NCBI GenBank assembly: GCA_007449985.2
Contig: VIIQ02000252.1
Location: 53,078-117,077 of the forward strand
DNA from: Desmodesmus armatus
Lineage: Eukaryota; Chlorophyta; Chlorophyceae; Sphaeropleales; Scenedesmaceae
Direction of reading: 5' to 3'
Length of the DNA: 64,000 nt
The position numbers and the translations under genes are program-made. Every line of letters begins with the position of its first letter. Position 1 is the stretch's first letter. The notes beneath the pieces were generated by a model. That model was not told the DNA's origin and did no database searches. It saw nothing but the letters and a program-made list of their open reading frames with translations. Shown here one piece after another: positions 60,201-64,000 of the stretch.

Positions 60201-63200
60201 CAGAGACGGGGGCCGGGAGGGGCACCAAGGGGATGAGACTGTCGGCGGTGAGGGATGAGTCGGTGGCGGCAAGGCGCCAGGCGGGACTGACGGGAGATGG
60301 AGAGGGCTACTTGTTCACAGGTTGGTGCTTCTCAGGTGGTGCGAGGCGAGGGGGTGGGGGTATAGAAGGTCAAACAGGGTGCCGATTGACAGTGTTGGGG
60401 GCGGGATGGACAGAGGGGAAGTGAAGGCATGTAGGTGGGGGGGGGGTGAGTGTGATGGGTTGGCGGCATGCGAGGCTGACAGGAGATGGAGATGGCTACT
60501 TGTTCACAGTGGGTTCTTCTTTGGTGATAGTGGTAGTGAGTTTGAAGGTGGTGAAGGGGGTTGCAGCAGGCAGAGAACTGCTCGACAAAGTCTAAGACAC
60601 ATCTTGTAAAACAGTACCCTACCTGCTGCAACCCCCCTCACCCCTTACAAATTATGGACGGGATGGGCAGAGAGAGGGTGGTTAGAGAGAGCCTGCCCGC
60701 CACCTGGCCAGTGACATCGCCGTCACAAAGCCGCAAGTGCTGCTCAATGCTCAGTGTCTTCCACTGCCCCTACCACCACAATCACTCCCCCCCCTCCCTA
60801 GGAAACAAACAGCACCCACAAATTCACGTTACTCAGCTCTCTGTTCACCCCCGCCTTCCTCAGCAGGTTACCTTGTGCTTGACGGTCTGAAAATCCAACA
60901 ACTCAGCAAATCTGCAAATCAAATAACTCAGCCTCAACCGCCGCCTTGTCGGCGACATCATCCTCACTAGCCTCCTTAGAACCCGCATGTTACTCACTGT
61001 TCTTCCCGCCCCCACATACCTTACTGACACGTTGTTTGTCACCCCCACGCCCCCGCCCCCCCCACACACACCACAGGTCTGTTGTGCTGATGGCTTGCGA
61101 GTCAATCAGCTCGGCCTAGCCGCCGCCTCGCCGGCGACTCGCCCTCACTGAACCCCTTACTACCTTCATGTTACTCACTTTGCTCCTTGCCCCTACATAC
61201 CTCACTGAAAACATGTATGTGACACCCACACACCCTGCGCAACCACAAAACACCACAGGTCCTGTCGTGCTGGATGGCTTGCCAGTCAACCAACTCAGCC
61301 TAGCCCGCCGCCTCGCCGGCGACCTGGCCCTCACAGAGCCCCTACTACCTTCATGTTACTCACTTTGCTCCTTGCCCGTACATATCTTCACTGAGAACGT
61401 GTATGTGACCCCCCCCCCCCCCCCGCTCCCCTCCACACACACCACAGGTCCCGTCGTGCTGGACGGCTTGCGGTCAACCAGCTCAGCCTAGCCCGCCGCC
61501 TCGCCGGCGACCTCGCCTCACAGAAACCCGCCTACTGCTCAAGGGCAAAGGCCCCAGCCGCAGCAGGGGCGACGAATTCCTGGAACTGGACCTTGCCCCC
61601 CCCCCCCCCCCCCCCACACACACATGCCTTTGCTTACGCCTTGTTGTCCCCCTCCCCCATTCCCTCGCTGCCCCCCCCAACCCCCCCCCCACCCCCACAC
61701 CACAGGTCCCGTTGTGCTGGATGGTCTGCGCGGGTCAAACCGCTCCGCCTAGCCGCCGCCTCGCCGGCGACCTCGCCCTCACAGAACCCCGCCTACTGCT
61801 CAAGGGCAAAGGCCCCAGCCGCAGCAGGGGCGACGAACTCCTAGAACTGGACTTAGCCCTGCCCCCCAGCCCCCTGGCACTTAGACCCAGCCCAGGGCCG
61901 GATGGTCAGCTGCCTCTGCTGCTGTACCGCCCTCCTGGCTTTGCGGGGGTGCAGCCAGTGGGGGTGGGGGGGGGGGTGACGGGGGTGGTGTTACAGAATG
62001 GGGTTGGTTGGTGTGTGGTGGGGCGTGAAGGGGCAAGGCAGGGGGAGAGCAGCAGGTGGAGGGGGCTGGGGGGGAGGGGGGAGAGGAGGAGATTGCAGAG
62101 CAGCTAGCAGCAGCAGCAGCAGCAGGGAGGGGTGAAGCAGCAGCTGCTGAGGATCTGGCAACAGCAGTGGCAGCAGCGGAAGCGGGTGTGTCGGGAGGTG
62201 TGTCTGTTGAGGCGCAGCGAGTGAGCCATGTGCTGTTGAGGAGGGGCGACCTGCACTTCTCATCAACGGTGAGTTCTTTTCTTTCTTTTGCAGCAGCGGG
62301 CATTGGGTTTTGACCACAGTCAGCTTGCATGCATCAGAGAGCATGCATGCATTGGAGAGACATGCAGCTTTCATGTCAGGGTGGGAGTAGGGGTCGTGTT
62401 GAGTTTAGGCAACACTGAGGGTACATGTGGGTTTTTGTGCGAGCACAACGCATGTCAGGCTGACAGACTCAAAGCCATGTGCTGCTGAGGAGGGGCGACC
62501 TGCACTTCTCATCAACGGTGAGGGAAGCGAAAAAAAGCAGTGGCTGGGCATTGGTGTGACCGCAGAGAGCTTGCATGCATCCGACAGCATGCATTGGAGA
62601 GTTTTGCAGTTTAGAGGTTGTGCACAACGTGTTGAGTTGCGTTGACACTGAGGGTGCATGTGGGGCCATCCGGCTGCTGAAATCTGAGGCTTGCAGTCAG
62701 GATGCACACCATAACTGCAGTGTGTCCTGTACTGTGCTCCCCCCCCCCCCCCTTCGCTCCCCCTCCACCCCCCCCCCCCACACACACACTCACGAAGACA
62801 CCATAACATCCTGTCTCCTTACTTCTTGTCCCCTGCAGGTGAACGCCTCGGCACAGCTTTTGCTGCCGCGCTTGAGTCCCTCCCCTTAGATGAGTTGGAG
62901 CGGGCAGCCTCAGGGCCACTAAAACTAGAGATCTACATTGACAATCAGAATGCACATTGTACTGCAGTGTGTGTTTGTGCTGCCCCCCCCCCCCCTCCCA
63001 AGTGCTACACACTCTCATCAAACACACCGCGTTGCCCGTCTGCTGCAGGTAATGCGTCAGGCACTGCCTTTGCTGCCGCGCTTGAGTCCCTCCCCTTGGA
63101 TGAGTTGGAGCTGGGCGCTTGAGGGCCACTGAAAGTAGAGATCTACAATGACAATCAGGATGCACATTGTTACTGCAGTGCGTGTTGTGCTGCCCCCCCC

Positions 63201-64000
63201 CCCCCACCTCCATGCGCTACACACTGTCCCTCACACACCTCATTTTCCGTCTGCTGCAGGTGAATGCATCAGGCACTGCCTTTGCTGCCGCGCTGGACTC
63301 CCTCCCCTTGGATGAGTTGGAGCTAGGGAGTCTCAGGGGTGTGCTGGTGGGTGCAGTGCTGGACGTTGACTTGGCACAGCAGACGGGGCGGCTTACAGCC
63401 AATTTGGCATCCCCTCGATTCAGTGGACTGGCTGGGACCAGCCTCTCAACAGCTGCAAGGTGTTGTAACTGTGTGGGGGGGTGGAAGGGGGGGGGGGGAG
63501 GCAGGTTGCAAGTGTGTTGAGGAGTGCTGGAAGGTTTGGGGGAAAGCGGCTGGATGTTTGTGTTGGGGGGGGTGCTGGTGGGTGCAGTGCTGGACGTGGA
63601 TCTTGCACAGCAAACGGGGCGGCTAAAAGCAAATCTGGCCTCGCCCCGATTCAGTGGGCTTGCTGGCACAAGCCTGTCACAGCAGGCAAGGTACGTATAT
63701 ATACCCGGAGGGTGGGGGTGGGGGAGATGGTGTGGGGGGGGGGATTGCTGGCGAGGGGGGGGGGGGGGGGGGGGGGGGAGTGCTTGTTGATCTGACACTT
63801 GTGTTGGGGGGGTGCTGGTGGGTGCAGTGCTGGACGTGGATCTGGCACAGCAGACGGGCGGCTGACGGGCAAATCTGGCATCCCCTCGTTCTAGTGGACT
63901 GCAGGCTCAAGTCTCTCCACTGCAGCAAGGTACGTACATGGATTCGCAAGGGGGTTGGGGGTGGAGGTGGGGGGTGTTGGGGGTGCTGGTGGATATGACA
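46612..64000 (+). CDS. TIC236: TIC236/TamB-type chloroplast inner-envelope translocon protein, 3' end beyond window
   Basis: Well-supported exons: 46612-46786 (Arg/Ser-rich transit peptide), 47161-47837 (polyQ, then hydrophobic anchor VATGVLLLGLHLLLNKAL), 48185-48301, 49428-49835 (VQGDNFSWLGYP), 50360-51681 (low complexity), 51723-51788, 52187-52947, 53278-53511 (LPFDIHSGVVDGELH, WEFPAVTGKLTCKG), 53728-53859 (VYLHKAHGHFGAVPLSVSG), 54541-54851 (DMDLNPLGGQYRL, PLDKPIFSGSV), 56094-56297. Further exons lie around 57281-57560, 58184-58531, 61706-62270 and 63260-63459 (LPLDELELGSLRGVL, SPRFSGLAGTSL). These blocks match, in order, plant TIC236 (SSG4), the TamB homologue linking TOC75 to the inner-envelope TIC complex. 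The 41-nt intron at 51682 is doubtful. At least four frame breaks occur after 57 kb. Introns are filled with tandem copies of exon edges. Confidence 0.82.
47282..47364 (+). repeat. Long (CAG)n tract coding polyQ
   Basis: About 27 uninterrupted CAG/AGC units in exon 2 of the TIC236 gene encode polyQ between the transit peptide and the membrane anchor. In the other frames they would give polyS or polyA. Confidence 0.9.
48075..48103 (+). repeat. (G)29 homopolymer
   Basis: A run of 29 G in intron 2 of the TIC236 gene. Comparable runs lie at 53909-53934, 56565-56586 and 63755-63778 in the same gene and at 43783-43804 outside it. They are G-quadruplex capable and error-prone in sequencing. Confidence 0.9.
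48586..48765. repeat. AT-rich island with telomere-type repeat
   Basis: About 180 bp of strongly AT-rich DNA inside the GC-AG intron of TIC236. It contains two TTTAGGG units at about 48700-48714, a perfect palindrome ACCAGTTATAACTGGT (about 48660-48675), and an inverted AATAATAAAAAC pair. It differs sharply from its G+C-rich surroundings and is probably an insertion. Confidence 0.75.
48891..49493 (+). repeat. TIC236 exon-start repeats, four copies
   Basis: The acceptor and first 66 bases of exon 4 (VPEVTLSILPAVxMHQQRL) occur at 48891, 49044, 49249 and 49428. Only the last continues into the complete exon; copy 2 reaches an early stop after a deletion. Each copy keeps its AG acceptor. Confidence 0.9.
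52103..52186 (+). repeat. Intronic minisatellite next to an acceptor
   Basis: Three to four units of an AACTGTCACGTTTGAGCAAA type directly precede the acceptor of TIC236 exon 7 and provide its A/T-rich approach. Confidence 0.85.
53808..54094 (+). repeat. TIC236 exon-end repeats, three copies
   Basis: The last 50 bases of exon 9 with the donor (YLHKAHGHFGAVPLSVSG) recur at 53936-53989 and 54041-54094 after the complete exon. The three copies are separated by G-rich intron, including a 26-G run. Confidence 0.9.
54708..55616 (+). repeat. TIC236 exon-end repeats, four copies of a 254-bp unit
   Basis: Each unit holds the last 144 bases of exon 10 (SALRPPPALLVGVEDTPALQ...) with a GTRGGT donor and about 110 bases of intron. 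Copies start at 54708, 54962, 55216 and 55470, a constant 254-bp period, and differ by a few percent. Only the first is joined to the upstream part of the exon. Confidence 0.92.
55827..55893. repeat. GTACT-type simple repeat
   Basis: An imperfect run of TGTACTGTACTG units before the first copy of the exon 11 start; a shorter run lies at about 56011-56034. Confidence 0.8.
55958..56148 (+). repeat. TIC236 exon-start repeats, two copies
   Basis: The acceptor and first 51 bases of exon 11 (VFTLDTATEMFVLHSGQ) occur at 55958 and 56094; only the second is followed by the complete exon. Confidence 0.9.
56250..56530 (+). repeat. TIC236 exon-end repeats, two copies
   Basis: The end of exon 11 with its donor (LNAGALAKPYILPPE) recurs at about 56483-56530 as LNAGALAKPYIQPPE, each followed by GTGYGTG and similar intron. 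Confidence 0.88.
56825..57410 (+). repeat. TIC236 exon-start repeats, four copies with CTG tracts
   Basis: Starts at 56825, 56981, 57125 and 57281. Each has a (CTG)n tract ending in a CAG acceptor, then an exon start reading APAGSPPPHAASxLAGAGPLN. The last copy runs on into conserved sequence (HGVDWAAPSSGV) but has one extra base in AACCGTG, which breaks the frame. Confidence 0.9.
57468..57920 (+). repeat. TIC236 exon-end repeats, three copies
   Basis: GQFSLRASAAVSNPTMEQAR-type sequence ends at about 57560, 57729 and 57920, each followed by a G-rich intron start. Confidence 0.85.
58440..60509 (+). repeat. TIC236 exon-end repeats, four copies, split by an insertion
   Basis: Copies of SVAARRQAGLTGDGEGYLFTG with donor lie at about 58440-58531, 58655-58748, 60222-60320 and 60447-60509. 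The ACACGTGT-rich element separates copies 2 and 3. The first copy lacks one G compared with the third, breaking its frame. Confidence 0.85.
58889..60195. mobile_element. Intronic DNA element with ACACGTGT-rich ends
   Basis: GTCTCAGACACGG at 58934-58946 is repeated as its exact reverse complement at 60165-60177. Both ends (about 58889-59095 and 60000-60195) are packed with ACACG/CGTGT motifs in both orientations, like transposase-binding subterminal repeats of CACTA- or hAT-type elements. The interior has no clear transposase frame, so it is probably non-autonomous. Exact ends and target duplication were not found. Confidence 0.55.
60690..61800 (+). repeat. TIC236 exon-start repeats, five or six copies
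   Basis: Copies of PVVLDGLxVNQLSLARRLAGDLALTEP-type sequence start near 60867, 61078, 61259, 61449 and 61706, with a more diverged one at about 60690-60752. Most follow CACAG acceptors and C-rich intron. The last continues as RLLLKGKGPSRSRGDELLEL, but copies 4 and 5 each carry single-base indels; copy 3 has the cleanest frame. Confidence 0.85.
62222..62519 (+). repeat. TIC236 exon-end repeats, two copies
   Basis: SHVLLRRGDLHFSST with donor ACG|GTGAG ends at 62270 and, in a copy starting at 62473, at 62519, period about 250 bp. The following intron, with GCATGCAT motifs, is also repeated. Confidence 0.88.
62839..63330 (+). repeat. TIC236 exon-start repeats, three copies
   Basis: Acceptor plus NASGTAFAAALxSLPLDELE at 62839, 63049 and 63260 (periods 210 and 211). 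Only the third continues into the full exon. Confidence 0.9.
63337..63929 (+). repeat. TIC236 exon-end repeats, three copies
   Basis: GVLVGAVLDVDLAQQTGRL...FSGLAGTSL with donor ends at 63459, 63690 and 63929 (copies start near 63571 and 63811). The third has lost the frame. Confidence 0.9.

Overview
The window is nuclear DNA of a green alga. The evidence is eukaryotic gene structure (short GT-AG introns, plus one GC-AG), a plastid-import gene (TIC236), a mitochondrial assembly factor (CMC2-like), very abundant CAG/CTG repeats that give polyQ, polyA or polyS in exons, and a short plant-type telomere repeat (TTTAGGG)2 inside an intron. The style fits Chlorophyceae, perhaps Sphaeropleales/Scenedesmaceae; that placement is inference. 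There are no operons, bacterial signals or CRISPR arrays.

Layout. 0-38 kb holds a dispersed cluster of seven F-box-like/leucine-rich-repeat loci (LRR1-LRR7). Only LRR2 (6469-8552, minus) and LRR3 (12934-14905, plus) are intact. The others carry an insertion, frameshifts, a nonsense codon or a truncation. Between them lie a 5-exon gene of unknown function (9094-12480), two tandem intronless paralogues with a weak BTB/POZ look (15919-16986 and 18712-19797) inside a 2.6 kb tandem duplication, and a complete 7-exon DUF1664-type gene (21744-24242). Likely mobile DNA includes a tRNA-like SINE candidate at 941-1500, the segment interrupting LRR1, and a 690 bp element with perfect 26 bp inverted ends beside the truncated LRR7.

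40-46 kb holds a 4-exon membrane-protein gene with a PQFVQ-repeat tail (40394-42763, minus) and a compact 3-exon CMC2-like gene (45576-46317, minus).

46.6-64 kb is one large plus-strand gene that leaves the window. It encodes a TIC236/TamB-type protein of the chloroplast inner envelope: transit peptide, membrane anchor, then conserved AsmA/TamB-like blocks. Its introns are extraordinary. At a dozen places the edge of an exon, with its splice site, is tandemly repeated two to six times into the adjacent intron. Copies of exon starts lie upstream of the complete exon, and copies of exon ends lie downstream of it. The membrane-protein gene at 42 kb shows the same thing once, so a genome-wide mode of intron growth by repeated duplication of exon edges is plausible. 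This is the most interesting signal in the window.

Exon coordinates were derived by hand from splice consensus and reading-phase consistency. Several genes contain single-base frame breaks, which may be real decay or uncorrected assembly errors.
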